A stretch of 30,757 bases of DNA, taken from Mesotaenium endlicherianum (Eukaryota; Streptophyta; Zygnematophyceae; Zygnematales; Mesotaeniaceae). The stretch lies in NCBI GenBank assembly GCA_009602735.1, contig WELA01002863.1:1-30757 (forward strand), read 5' to 3'. The notes below the pieces were generated by a model that searched no databases, was not told where the DNA came from, and saw only the letters and a program-made list of their open reading frames with translations. The position numbers and the translations under genes were made by a program. Below are positions 1-6,194 of the stretch, in pieces (the first letter of the stretch is position 1; each line of letters opens with the position of its first letter).

Positions 1-2
1 AT

Positions 3-134
3 CGCAGGATATCTCCATGGACGGAGCGAAACAAAGAAGTAGGAAATTTATTAAACATACAGGTGCTTGATCACTTTATATTATTTCCGGTCAATGGGGA
101 GTATTTTAGCCTTAAAGGAAAAGGCTTTTTATAA
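3..134 (+). CDS. Partial small ORF, tail of a duplicated cassette (copy 1)
   Basis: This frame is open from the window edge to a TAA at 132-134, so only the C-terminal part is visible. Its last 16 residues (FPVNGEYFSLKGKGFL) match the end of the ORF at 273-434 (LPVKGTYFSFKEDGIF) exactly 300 bp further on. The more upstream residues do not resemble the second copy, so a rearrangement in between is possible. Function is unknown. The frame may be a decayed copy rather than an expressed gene. Confidence 0.35.
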   Translation, partial: RRISPWTERNKEVGNLLNIQVLDHFILFPVNGEYFSLKGKGFL

Positions 135-156
135 CTATCGAATTCATCACCTGTAT

Positions 157-210
157 AGGAAGTTTGAATTCAAGCAACCTGAACGGGACGTTTATAAATT
201 GACAATATAA
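157..210 (+). pseudogene. Fragment of a GNAT-like gene (copy 1 remnant)
   Basis: Seventeen codons followed by TAA. They contain RDVYKLTI, identical to residues in the intact GNAT-like protein at 537-1058; at DNA level 185-206 and 724-745 agree at 20 of 22 positions. No start and no C-terminal half remain. It directly follows the repeat unit at 81-158, so gene order (small ORF, then GNAT-like gene) is the same in both copies. This supports a tandem duplication that later lost most of one copy. Confidence 0.55.
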
Positions 211-272
211 TCAATGAACGTCTACACCCTTATAGTCATTTTCAAAGCACCATATCCTATTAAACACAACCT

Positions 273-434
273 GTGAATACAATTGCAGAAATCGAAGTAA
301 GTTACCGACCGTCTATAGTCGAAAAACTAATCATTAAATCCGCAGAGGGTGCGTATACTGTAAAAACATGGAAGGCTACATTATTGCCGGTCAAAGGGAC
401 GTATTTTAGTTTCAAAGAAGACGGCATTTTCTAG
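273..434 (+). CDS. Small protein of unknown function, 53 aa (copy 2)
   Basis: A GTG-initiated frame encodes 53 residues, starting NTIAEIEVSYRP and ending YFSFKEDGIF before TAG at 432-434. No signal peptide or membrane segment is seen, and I recognise no family. It precedes the GNAT-like gene at 537 and is partly duplicated at 81-134, which supports a real coding history. If the TAG were read through, the frame would run seven more codons to TAG at 456-458. No ribosome-binding site is visible before the GTG, and the start is uncertain. Confidence 0.4.
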   Translation: MNTIAEIEVSYRPSIVEKLIIKSAEGAYTVKTWKATLLPVKGTYFSFKEDGIF

Positions 435-476
435 CCACTCCATTCTTTGCCCGTATAGTCAACATGGACAGATCTT

Positions 477-484
477 TAGCTTTG
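477..484 (+). promoter_or_regulatory. -7 box TAGCTTTG before the GNAT-like gene
   Basis: This is a perfect match to the Bacteroidota -7 consensus TAnnTTTG. It predicts a start of transcription near 489 and a leader of about 48 nt before the GTG at 537. The nearest TTTG upstream (446-449) is 27 bp away, longer than the usual 19-21, so the -33 element is weak. Confidence 0.4.
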
Positions 485-536
485 CACAAAGGGCCAAAAT
501 CATTGCTTTTCATTATAAAAATCGTAAATTCGTAGG

Positions 537-1058
537 GTGAAAAAACGAAAAGAAACAGGGCTTGATTTTGAGGTGGATAAACTCACAAATTCAATCGAGA
601 ACATAAAATCGGGAGATAGCTTCCCGACTGAAATTTCATTGTTAACCAAGGTTGAACTAAAAAACTTAACAAAGAAAAATGGATGGCGATTTAATTGGGC
701 ATACGAACATAGCGTTTCTACAAGGGACGTTTACAAATTGACGATCACCAATAACCCAAACATTATACAATGCGTTGTAAGTTTGGAAGTAAAATCTGAT
801 CACGTTTATATGCACCTGATCGAAAGTGCGCCTTTTAACATTGGAAAAGCTAAAACATATTTAGGTGTTCCTGGTAACCTTGTAGCTTTCGCCTGCAGGC
901 TTTCATTCCAAAGAGGCGGTGAAGGTTATGTTTCTTTTCTTTCCAAGACCAAGTTAATTGAGCATTATGAAAAAACTTTAGGAGCAATCCATTTTGGAGG
1001 ACACAACATGGTTATTACTACGGAAGCAGCTTTAATATTAACAAACAAATACTTTTAA
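537..1058 (+). CDS. GNAT-like (N-acetyltransferase-fold) protein
   Basis: A 173-residue soluble protein starting at GTG. The C-terminal half carries a pattern I associate with a Bacteroidota family of short GNAT-like proteins: GVPGNLVAFACRLSF, then a Gly-rich turn, then KTKLIEHYEKTLGA and FGGHNMVI. An acetyl-CoA loop of the classical Q/RxxGxG/A type is not obvious, so catalytic activity is unproven. The N-terminal 50 residues are charged and probably helical. A small basic gene follows after 10 nt and a small ORF precedes it. This order is partly repeated in decayed form at 81-210, suggesting the genes travel together. A toxin-antitoxin-like role is possible because some GNATs are toxins, but nothing in the sequence shows it. 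Confidence 0.6.
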   Translation: MKKRKETGLDFEVDKLTNSIENIKSGDSFPTEISLLTKVELKNLTKKNGWRFNWAYEHSVSTRDVYKLTITNNPNIIQCVVSLEVKSDHVYMHLIESAPFNIGKAKTYLGVPGNLVAFACRLSFQRGGEGYVSFLSKTKLIEHYEKTLGAIHFGGHNMVITTEAALILTNKYF

Positions 1059-1068
1059 TAGCATAATT

Positions 1069-1242
1069 ATGAAACTTATAAAAGAACCTCTTGATGTAGA
1101 TTTTGTAGTCGATCCAAGACCACTGACAAAAGATGAAGAAAAAGCCATCAGCGACTTCATTCGTGCCGACAAAGAAAAACGGAAGCTGAAAGAACTTAGA
1201 AAAAAAGCAACCACAAAACGAAAAGAAAAACACCTTGCTTGA
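1069..1242 (+). CDS. Small basic protein, 57 aa, partner of the GNAT-like gene
   Basis: Starts at ATG 10 nt after the stop of the GNAT-like gene, so the two are very likely co-transcribed. The N-terminus (MKLIKEPLDVDFVVDPRPLT) is acidic and hydrophobic. From about residue 21 the protein becomes a highly charged helix rich in Lys, Arg and Glu (DEEKAISDFI, then DKEKRKLKEL). I have the impression that such proteins recur beside this GNAT-like family in Bacteroidota, but no function is known to me. Its size and charge would suit an antitoxin or a small nucleic-acid-binding partner; that is inference. The end overlaps the TTG-start version of the next frame by 8 nt. Confidence 0.6.
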   Translation: MKLIKEPLDVDFVVDPRPLTKDEEKAISDFIRADKEKRKLKELRKKATTKRKEKHLA

Positions 1243-1276
1243 AAAAGCAAGAACAGCAACACAATTTATTGGAGCA

Positions 1277-1645
1277 ATGAAAGCAACAAAACCCGGTCAA
1301 TATATTCATTCTACTTTCACAACTATAGAAACATTGGCGGATGGGGAGGTATTTATAATGCTATCTTTCGACAATTATTCAAGGTTTTGCTTCCAACCTG
1401 CCTTATGCAAAGAACTTACTGAAAGAGAAATGGAAAATCATATAACCGGGTTGGTATCTGATATTAAAAAACAGCATCCTGGTGTAAAGCCACACATTTA
1501 CTTTTCTTACGGTAAAAAGTTTATTGAAAGCCTAAATGAAAAAATGAAAGATCGCTGTACACTTGAGTTTAATCCGATCATTGCTGATGAAATTGCCCTT
1601 CCAGAGGCACGTTTATTTCTGGAAAGTATTTCAAAGAGAAAATAA
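1277..1645 (+). CDS. Hypothetical protein with integrase-core-like pattern
   Basis: From ATG at 1277 the product is 122 aa; an upstream TTG at 1235 would add 14 residues and overlap the previous gene. Residues near the N-terminus (FTTIETLADGEVFIMLSFDN, then YSRF) resemble the first strands of the rve integrase core, where an Asp-rich strand is followed by D-x-YSR. A later KPHIYFSYGKKFIESLNEK segment recalls the second catalytic strand, but the usual Asp is missing (YG instead of D-x-G). If the resemblance is real, this is an inactive or domesticated integrase-fold remnant. It could equally be an unrelated hypothetical. There is a 34-nt gap to the previous gene, same strand. Confidence 0.45.
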   Translation: MKATKPGQYIHSTFTTIETLADGEVFIMLSFDNYSRFCFQPALCKELTEREMENHITGLVSDIKKQHPGVKPHIYFSYGKKFIESLNEKMKDRCTLEFNPIIADEIALPEARLFLESISKRK

Positions 1646-1668
1646 TATCGTGTCAACGATTATTTTCC

Positions 1669-1872
1669 TCATTCAATAAAGCGTTTGCAGTTCCTTTTCC
1701 ACCACCCTTTTTTTACATCGGCAACAAGTTTGTCGACCTGATCCTGGGTAGCCTTGGAATTGGCAGTCGCTTCTTTATATATCAGATAGTCCACTAAGCG
1801 TTGCAACCCTGTCGCGTCTACCGAAGCTGGGAGGCGAATAATGACTTCTCTGGATGTTCTTTCAATCAGCAT
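1669..1872 (-). CDS. Small antitoxin-like protein, 67 aa
   Basis: An ATG-initiated minus-strand gene. It opens with MLIERTSREVIIRLPASVDA, a beta-strand-like pattern followed by helices (GLQRLVDYLIYKEA), and ends with KKGWWKRNCKRF. This resembles small Bacteroidota proteins often found beside toxin genes, with an N-terminal strand suited to DNA binding or dimerisation. No partner toxin lies next to it in the same orientation: the PIN toxin at 2363 has its own antitoxin on the other strand. It converges with the gene ending at 1645. Calling it an antitoxin is inference from size, style and neighbourhood. Confidence 0.5.
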   Translation of the reverse strand: MLIERTSREVIIRLPASVDATGLQRLVDYLIYKEATANSKATQDQVDKLVADVKKGWWKRNCKRFIE

Positions 1873-2076
1873 AAACCGAAATTAGGAATGAAGTTACAGA
1901 TTTGAGAGGGGTAAAATAAAGGCACAAACCTCCAATATTGCATTCTCCTTATGTTACTTACTTCTAAAGTTGGGCTACGAATTACTTGAAGGACTGCACA
2001 ACACATTGATTTCTAATTTATATTGTTATATCAAAAGGATGCTGACACCAATTTTACTCACCACTTTCTGCCAACC

Positions 2077-2107
2077 CTTAGGGCTAAGCAGAAATATTTT
2101 ATCTTTG
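2077..2107 (+). promoter_or_regulatory. Promoter and dyad of the antitoxin/PIN operon
   Basis: TATCTTTG at 2100-2107 is a perfect -7 box, predicting a leader of about 44 nt before the ATG at 2157. Twelve bases upstream lies the dyad CTTAG-GG-CTAAG (2077-2088), placed where the -33 element should be. This is a plausible operator for autoregulation by the antitoxin or the complex. Confidence 0.45.
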
Positions 2108-2156
2108 ATAAAAGGACTAATAAAGAGCTGAAGGGATAATCAATTAATTTTTTACG

Positions 2157-2381
2157 ATGGAAACTTATTTAATAGAGTTGACCAATATCAGCGCCTACAG
2201 GCTATTGCAAGATTTGGAAGATTTGAAGATAATAAAAGTACTTAAGAAGGAAAAGGAGCAGGTGGCAAGCAAAAGCAGAACTGCTAGGCTTCGTGGTACA
2301 CTTATGTTGAACAACAAGCAGTATCAGGATTTTCAACAACACGTTAAAGATATACGCAACGAATGGCAGGAAAATATTTAA
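2157..2381 (+). CDS. Antitoxin-like protein preceding a PIN toxin
   Basis: A 74-residue, strongly helical and charged protein with no membrane segment. The middle is rich in Lys, Glu and Arg (KVLKKEKEQVASKSRTARLR) and the C-terminal part has many Gln and Asn. It precedes a PIN-domain toxin and overlaps it by 19 nt (or by 1 nt at the alternative toxin start), the usual antitoxin-first arrangement of VapBC-type pairs. It does not show a clear AbrB, RHH or Phd signature, so the antitoxin family is undetermined. It probably binds and blocks the toxin through its C-terminal half and represses the operon; this is family knowledge applied by position. Confidence 0.6.
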   Translation: METYLIELTNISAYRLLQDLEDLKIIKVLKKEKEQVASKSRTARLRGTLMLNNKQYQDFQQHVKDIRNEWQENI

Positions 2382-2740
2382 TGGACACCAATGCTGTAAT
2401 TGATTATTTGAGCAACAAACTACCTGCCAATGCTTCGGATCTGTTAGACTTGGGAGAACTGGAAATCTCTGTAATCACGAGGATTGAATTGTTGGCTTGG
2501 CGCAATGCAGATAAGCAGCAGTTGGCTGTATTGGAAGAGTTTATTAGCAATGTAACCGTATGGAATCTTGACGAACCAATAATTCTAAAAGGAATAGAAG
2601 TAAGGAAAGTCAATAAGCTTAAACTGCCCGACGCAATTATTGCTGCTACCGCACTTGTTCATAATCTTGACCTAGTAACAAGGAACATTGATGATTTTAA
2701 AAACATTGATGATATTAGGTTGGTTAATCCTTGGAAATGA
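2363..2740 (+). CDS. PIN-domain toxin, VapC type
   Basis: A 125-aa PIN nuclease, the usual length for VapC ribonucleases. The expected acidic site is complete: D8 in LMDTNAVIDYL, E42 in TRIELLAW, D90 in LPDAIIAATA and D110/D111 near the end in TRNIDDF. VapC enzymes cleave tRNA or rRNA with a metal ion when the antitoxin is degraded; the target here is unknown. The ATG at 2363 is preferred because PIN proteins carry a few residues before the first strand. An ATG at 2381 (TAATG overlap) would leave only one residue before D8. The gene lies close to a truncated tRNA that looks like an attachment site, fitting a mobile-element cargo module. Confidence 0.85.
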   Translation: MAGKYLMDTNAVIDYLSNKLPANASDLLDLGELEISVITRIELLAWRNADKQQLAVLEEFISNVTVWNLDEPIILKGIEVRKVNKLKLPDAIIAATALVHNLDLVTRNIDDFKNIDDIRLVNPWK

Positions 2741-2858
2741 GTTATATGCCACAAGCTTATAATAAACACTATTACAATAAATCCGGTAACCAAATCGGTA
2801 CCTAATTCCTCATTGGAGATTCCAGTAAAACTATTTCGCTCTTAAAATATTGATTATC

Positions 2859-2909
2859 AGCATCTGACTGTTAATCAGAGGGTCGCTGGTTCAAGTCCAG
2901 CTTTGGGAG
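2859..2909 (+). other. 5'-truncated tRNA-Asn (GTT), probable attachment site
   Basis: The 3' part of a tRNA is intact: the anticodon arm at 2863-2879 (TCTGA / CTGTTAA / TCAGA, anticodon GTT), a T arm at 2885-2901 (GCTGG-TTCAAGT-CCAGC), the acceptor 3' strand TTTGGGA and discriminator G. The matching 5' acceptor strand TCCCAAA and a D arm are absent upstream, so it cannot fold as a whole tRNA. The homology starts at about the 3' strand of the D stem. Such 3' fragments typically mark the attR of an integrative element that entered tRNA-Asn. The native-looking terminator follows directly, placing the chromosome to the right and the element to the left. Confidence 0.8.
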
Positions 2910-2921
2910 CCCAATACTAGA

Positions 2922-2954
2922 AAAGGTTTTAGCGAAAATGCTAAGACCTTTTTT
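2922..2954 (+). terminator. Terminator after the tRNA-Asn fragment
   Basis: The arms AAAGGTTTTAGC (2922-2933) and GCTAAGACCTTT (2940-2951) pair with one G-T, enclose a 6-nt loop and run into T2949-2954. This is a standard intrinsic terminator for the original tRNA transcript. Confidence 0.75.
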
Positions 2955-3084
2955 CATTAAAAGACATTGGAAACAAAATGCAAATATTATTCCATGCTAA
3001 ACGTTTTTTTCAGTTTCAGGGCCATCTGATTGATTTAGAGTTGACCCGGTATTGATACATTTTAAATATACATTAAAATACAAA

Positions 3085-3149
3085 TAAACCACGATAAACC
3101 ACATTAAAAGTGGGTTGGTGTGGGAATACTGTGGGTTTGATGTGGGTTT
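3085..3149 (+). repeat. Helically phased GTGGG(T) and AAACCAC repeats
   Basis: TAAACCAC occurs at 3085 and 3095, then GTGGG in the opposite sense at 3110, 3120, 3131 and 3142; the last two are full GTGGGTTT. Spacing is 10, 10, 11 and 11 bp within each set, so all face one side of the helix. The whole gap 2741-3304 contains no gene, only the tRNA fragment, its terminator and this array. The pattern fits arm-type integrase sites or iterons next to an attachment site; no integrase gene is in view. Confidence 0.5.
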
Positions 3150-3232
3150 GCCCAGAACCAAGTGCGTTCCAATTACCTGTCATGAAAGAAAATAACATAT
3201 CAATACTCGTATAAATGATAGCTCTGTTTTCT

Positions 3233-3304
3233 CTAAAAGCTTCCCTTGTCTATCTTGGCCGCGATATTGTTTACAGCTTGTTCCATAGCATCATATTCGA
3301 TCTT
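3233..3304 (-). pseudogene. In-frame coding-like tail beyond the stop of the secreted protein
   Basis: Directly after the TAA at 3305-3307, the same frame stays open for 23 codons to TAG at 3233-3235. The residues form an amphipathic helix: EYDAMEQAVNNIAAKID, then KGSF. Such composition is unlike random AT-rich spacer. The simplest reading is that the ancestral protein was about 24 residues longer and that one codon became TAA. A sequencing or assembly error at this base would look the same. Confidence 0.45.
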
Positions 3305-4168
3305 TTAGGCTTCTCCGTTATTCCATTCAAAATGCCCGAATGAAGATTTGAAAGAAACCAAAGCCTCTTTGCTGTACCCGCGAATTGCATCTTTGTTTTT
3401 AAACAAGACGATAGGCTTCTCCTCGGCATCATATATCCGGAAATCCAGCTTAACTATTGCATGAGGTGGTTCTTTGTGAAACATATTGCTAAACCCACCT
3501 AGCGTTTTCCCATCCGCTGTTTCAGATGAAAAATAAACTGAAACATGAATGATCATAAAAGCATCTGCATTCATATCTTTTGCCATCCTGGCATATACTT
3601 TCAATGCTTCATCGCTGTAATAGTCTGCAATGACAGCGCCTGGTTTTTCTTGTCCGTTCTTATCAATTGCAGGCGCTAAAGCTACGCTGGTGTTACTGCT
3701 TGAGATAGCATTAGAATTACCCGTGACAAGCCCGCTCCCTCTACCTCCCATCTTCATATTGACCATCTGCTGTAATTTCTGTAATTGCTCCATCTGGTTA
3801 TTCAACTGGTTGATCTGTTCTTGCGTAGGCGCCGGCTTACCCTGTATCTCAGACAAGGCTGTTACCATTTTTGTCATGCTGGAGTACACCGGTTGTGACT
3901 CACTGAAGGGAATCAATTTAATATTAGCAGCATTCATCTTTTCAACTACTTTCTTTTCCAGGAAATCGTAAAAAGGCTGTTGATCGAATCCATATTTCTT
4001 AACATCAATTTTCGTTGAATTGAAAATGGTAATATCAGGAACTCCCCAACAATAGGCAAATGCCAATGATTTGATACCGGAGAGCTTCTCTTTGTCTAAC
4101 TGTTGCCCCCAGGTCTTGCCAGTGACAACAAGCAGTAAGATGACAGCAGAAAATATTTTTATCTTCAT
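3305..4168 (-). CDS. Secreted protein of unknown function, probably C-terminally shortened
   Basis: The start is set at ATG 4168 (287 aa), because a signal peptide begins there: MKIKIFSAVILLLVVTGKTWG, cleaved before QQLDK. An upstream in-frame ATG at 4207 would place 13 extra residues before it and crowd the -7 box. The mature protein has a Gln-rich helical stretch near the middle, a low-complexity Gly/Ser/Asn segment, and later strands (FMIIHVSVYFS, VKLDFRIYDAEEKPIVLFKN). I do not recognise the family. It is the last unit of a sensory cluster and has its own copy of the cluster dyad at 4219-4236. The reading frame continues coding-like past the TAA for 23 codons (see 3233-3304). Confidence 0.7.
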   Translation of the reverse strand: MKIKIFSAVILLLVVTGKTWGQQLDKEKLSGIKSLAFAYCWGVPDITIFNSTKIDVKKYGFDQQPFYDFLEKKVVEKMNAANIKLIPFSESQPVYSSMTKMVTALSEIQGKPAPTQEQINQLNNQMEQLQKLQQMVNMKMGGRGSGLVTGNSNAISSSNTSVALAPAIDKNGQEKPGAVIADYYSDEALKVYARMAKDMNADAFMIIHVSVYFSSETADGKTLGGFSNMFHKEPPHAIVKLDFRIYDAEEKPIVLFKNKDAIRGYSKEALVSFKSSFGHFEWNNGEA

Positions 4169-4187
4169 AATTGAAAAGTTTTGATGA

Positions 4188-4236
4188 TAAAAGTAGGAGG
4201 CAACCATATCGCCTTACAATACCAACTGGTTTGTAT
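4188..4236 (-). promoter_or_regulatory. Cluster dyad (4219-4236) and -7 box (4188-4195) of the secreted-protein gene
   Basis: The dyad is ATACCAAC-TG-GTTTGTAT, 8-bp arms with one mismatch. On the minus strand a near-consensus -7 box TACTTTTA lies 23 bp downstream at 4188-4195, about 20 nt before the ATG. The dyad begins 1 nt beyond the stop of the upstream gene, so this unit has its own promoter despite sitting behind an operon on the same strand. Confidence 0.6.
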
Positions 4237-4237
4237 T

Positions 4238-4804
4238 TTATAGCTTTTGCAGGCGTTCACAAATCATATAGCTGCCTATATCAGTAATTATTTTCAGTAC
4301 CAGAAATACCAGCCCGAAACCAGAAGGCAGGTAGGTAATACAAAAAATTATGACGCCTATTGGAACGACCCGCAGGTATGGAAGAAAAAACAATTTTCCT
4401 ATGTCTATTCCTTTATTGAATGAATGAATGATCAGCCTTGAATTATCGGCTATCATTGAAGCTACCAGTAGCCAAAAAGCTACCTGAAACATTTTCCAAT
4501 CACCTCCCCGCCTGCTTATTGCGTCATTTGCAAGGAAAACATAGAGCATAAAATTGAAAAAACTAAAATGAAAAAGAAAAAACAAAGCCTGTTTTATCCT
4601 GAATAGAAGCGAATGATTACTGTTTGGGGAAGGTTTGCAAAAGACAATGGATAATGCATTGAATAACCCCAGCAATATACTCTGTACCAGGTAAAGGAAA
4701 ATAACGGCATCAATAGTACCCTGGCGTTCTATATACCGAATAAAGATGTACAAATTCCCAGCCAGGAGTAGCCAAAATGACGGATTTTCGAATATTTTTT
4801 TCAT
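4238..4804 (-). CDS. Multi-pass membrane protein, DUF6498-like
   Basis: A 188-residue inner-membrane protein with about five hydrophobic segments: PSFWLLLAGNLYIFIRYI, AVIFLYLVQSILLGLFNALSI, ALFFLFHFSFFNFMLYVFL, MFQVAFWLLVASMIA and VVPIGVIIFCITYL. The N-terminal order and the FxxFxFFxFMLYVF stretch resemble the DUF6498 group of Bacteroidota membrane proteins, whose function is unknown; I am only moderately sure of that assignment. The start ATG overlaps the stop of the preceding PDZ gene by 4 nt (ATGA), so the two are translationally coupled and probably act together at the cell envelope. Confidence 0.65.
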   Translation of the reverse strand: MKKIFENPSFWLLLAGNLYIFIRYIERQGTIDAVIFLYLVQSILLGLFNALSIVFCKPSPNSNHSLLFRIKQALFFLFHFSFFNFMLYVFLANDAISRRGGDWKMFQVAFWLLVASMIADNSRLIIHSFNKGIDIGKLFFLPYLRVVPIGVIIFCITYLPSGFGLVFLVLKIITDIGSYMICERLQKL

Positions 4805-6075
4805 TCTATTTCAATTCTAACGGTATAATTGTTGTCTTTGGAAACCTGTAAAGAAAGTGTAATAAAATGCTCTTTATACGGCGTTATGTGCCCAAGATCT
4901 GGAGCGAATACTATGCTTCTTTTATCAAATATGTGGTCAAACTCACCCACCTTCTCATAATAAACAAATTGGCTACTTAATGAATTCTGAATGTCTCTGT
5001 AAAGTTCATTGAATATAGAATCGGCTTTCTGCTGGCTTAGCCACCTGTATTCCGCTGTGAAATAATATTTCGGCACTTTATGACTAAATTGTAGATCATC
5101 CATTGTAAACACCATACATTTTGCTTCTTTAAAACAATATTTCGAATAATAAGAAGTAGCGCCATCGTACAAAGGGGCCCCAGCCAGGTTCTCATCTACT
5201 TTATTGGTATAAAAACCATTAAACAGGTATTGAATCTTATTCCTGAATTCCCTTGAAGTTTGTGTTGTATCGGGGTTCACAAATACACAGGAAGGTTTAA
5301 TTCCTCCTTCAACAACTAATGCGACTTCATAATGACTTCTATCTTCGGTTCTATAAGCAGATAAATACGTTCGGCATGCCCGGTAACCTTTGAATGTTTT
5401 TTTGCTGAAACTAATTTGATGAAAAAAAGAAGTATCAGCAGCCTGATATTCTTGTGAGTAGGCCTGGAGACCAAAATAAAAATTGAGTTGTTGTTCATAC
5501 CTGGCGAATACGCTCATCGCTTCTTGAGGAGAATCGCCTGAATAGCAATAGGAAACCACATCATGTTGCTTTAACAGCATATGTTTTCGTAATGTGGTTT
5601 GATGCGTTGGCGTCAATTGAATTTTCGACTCATAAATAAATGCTTTTTCAGTGGCAGCGCCTTTGAAATCTCCGAAGCTGCTATCGGCCTGTAACAGCAA
5701 CCTGTTAAGACCAGAAAATAGCAAGGTATCTATATTCACAAACGCTTTGGTAAGTACATGAGCATACTCCTGGTTATTTCTGGAAGTTTTGATTTCGATG
5801 GTTTCCGGCTTCATCATTTCTTTCACTTCATCCAGGGATTTGTTGCTAATGGCAATACCGCTGATGGCGGTTATTTTATCACCCGCCATTATTCCTGCCT
5901 GGTATGCCGGAGATCCCGGATAGATACTGTTCACCACATAATAAGCAGAAAAAGGGTCGTCTTGTGGGCTTTCCTGGCCGTTCTTATAATGATAAGTAAG
6001 GCCAAAACCATGCATTTGCGCCATCATTGCTAAGTGAAATAACAGGAAAGAAAAAGTGAATATTGTTTTTTTCAT
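4801..6075 (-). CDS. Secreted PDZ-domain protein
   Basis: A 424-residue protein with a signal peptide (MKKTIFTFSFLLFHLAMMAQ). A PDZ domain covers about residues 35-110: YYVVNSIYPGSPAYQAGIMA, GDKITAISGIAI and a following helix with DEVKEMMKPE. PDZ domains of this carboxylate-binding type usually recognise C-termini or unfolded segments of envelope proteins. The remaining 300 residues have mixed strands and no catalytic Ser-His-Asp set of an HtrA protease, so it is not a DegP enzyme. It overlaps the membrane protein gene downstream by 4 nt and is preceded by a cluster dyad at 6162-6179. A role as envelope sensor or adaptor in the neighbouring two-component circuit is inference. Confidence 0.75.
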   Translation of the reverse strand: MKKTIFTFSFLLFHLAMMAQMHGFGLTYHYKNGQESPQDDPFSAYYVVNSIYPGSPAYQAGIMAGDKITAISGIAISNKSLDEVKEMMKPETIEIKTSRNNQEYAHVLTKAFVNIDTLLFSGLNRLLLQADSSFGDFKGAATEKAFIYESKIQLTPTHQTTLRKHMLLKQHDVVSYCYSGDSPQEAMSVFARYEQQLNFYFGLQAYSQEYQAADTSFFHQISFSKKTFKGYRACRTYLSAYRTEDRSHYEVALVVEGGIKPSCVFVNPDTTQTSREFRNKIQYLFNGFYTNKVDENLAGAPLYDGATSYYSKYCFKEAKCMVFTMDDLQFSHKVPKYYFTAEYRWLSQQKADSIFNELYRDIQNSLSSQFVYYEKVGEFDHIFDKRSIVFAPDLGHITPYKEHFITLSLQVSKDNNYTVRIEIE

Positions 6076-6150
6076 GACTTTTCAGGTAAGTAGTTTTACT
6101 GCTAAGTATCATCAGACTATTTACCATAAGTCTAAAATGACAAAAAACAA

Positions 6151-6190
6151 AACCATTCAAAATACCAACCAGTTTGTATTTTGAATGGTT
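6151..6190 (-). terminator. 40-bp dyad: terminator of the regulator gene with embedded cluster operator
   Basis: The outer arms AACCATTCAAAATAC (6151-6165) and GTATTTTGAATGGTT (6176-6190) are perfect complements. The inner part completes the operator ATACCAAC-CA-GTTTGTAT (6162-6179). Read on the minus strand, the hairpin begins 5 bp after the regulator stop codon and is followed by TTGTTTTTTG, an intrinsic terminator. The operator lies about 90 nt upstream of the PDZ gene. A weak -7 candidate (minus strand CATTTTAG, 6132-6139) has the same 22-bp spacing seen at the kinase gene. Confidence 0.65.
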
Positions 6191-6194
6191 ATTA

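Larger units (their letters stand above)
81..458 (+). repeat. Degenerate direct repeat, two 78-bp units (81-158 and 381-458)
   Basis: The two units lie exactly 300 bp apart. By hand count 41 of the first 54 positions agree, and similarity continues past both stop codons to a shared tail ending GTATAG. Both copies translate in the same frame to a PV-x-G-x-YFS-x-K pattern, then a stop, then seven codons ending PV and a second stop. This is protein-level duplication of a small gene rather than an insertion sequence end. Confidence 0.6.

Noticed and set aside
4801..6075. PDZ protein as an HtrA/DegP protease or a C-terminal processing peptidase
   Set aside because: No Ser-His-Asp or Ser-Lys catalytic pattern is visible outside the PDZ domain.
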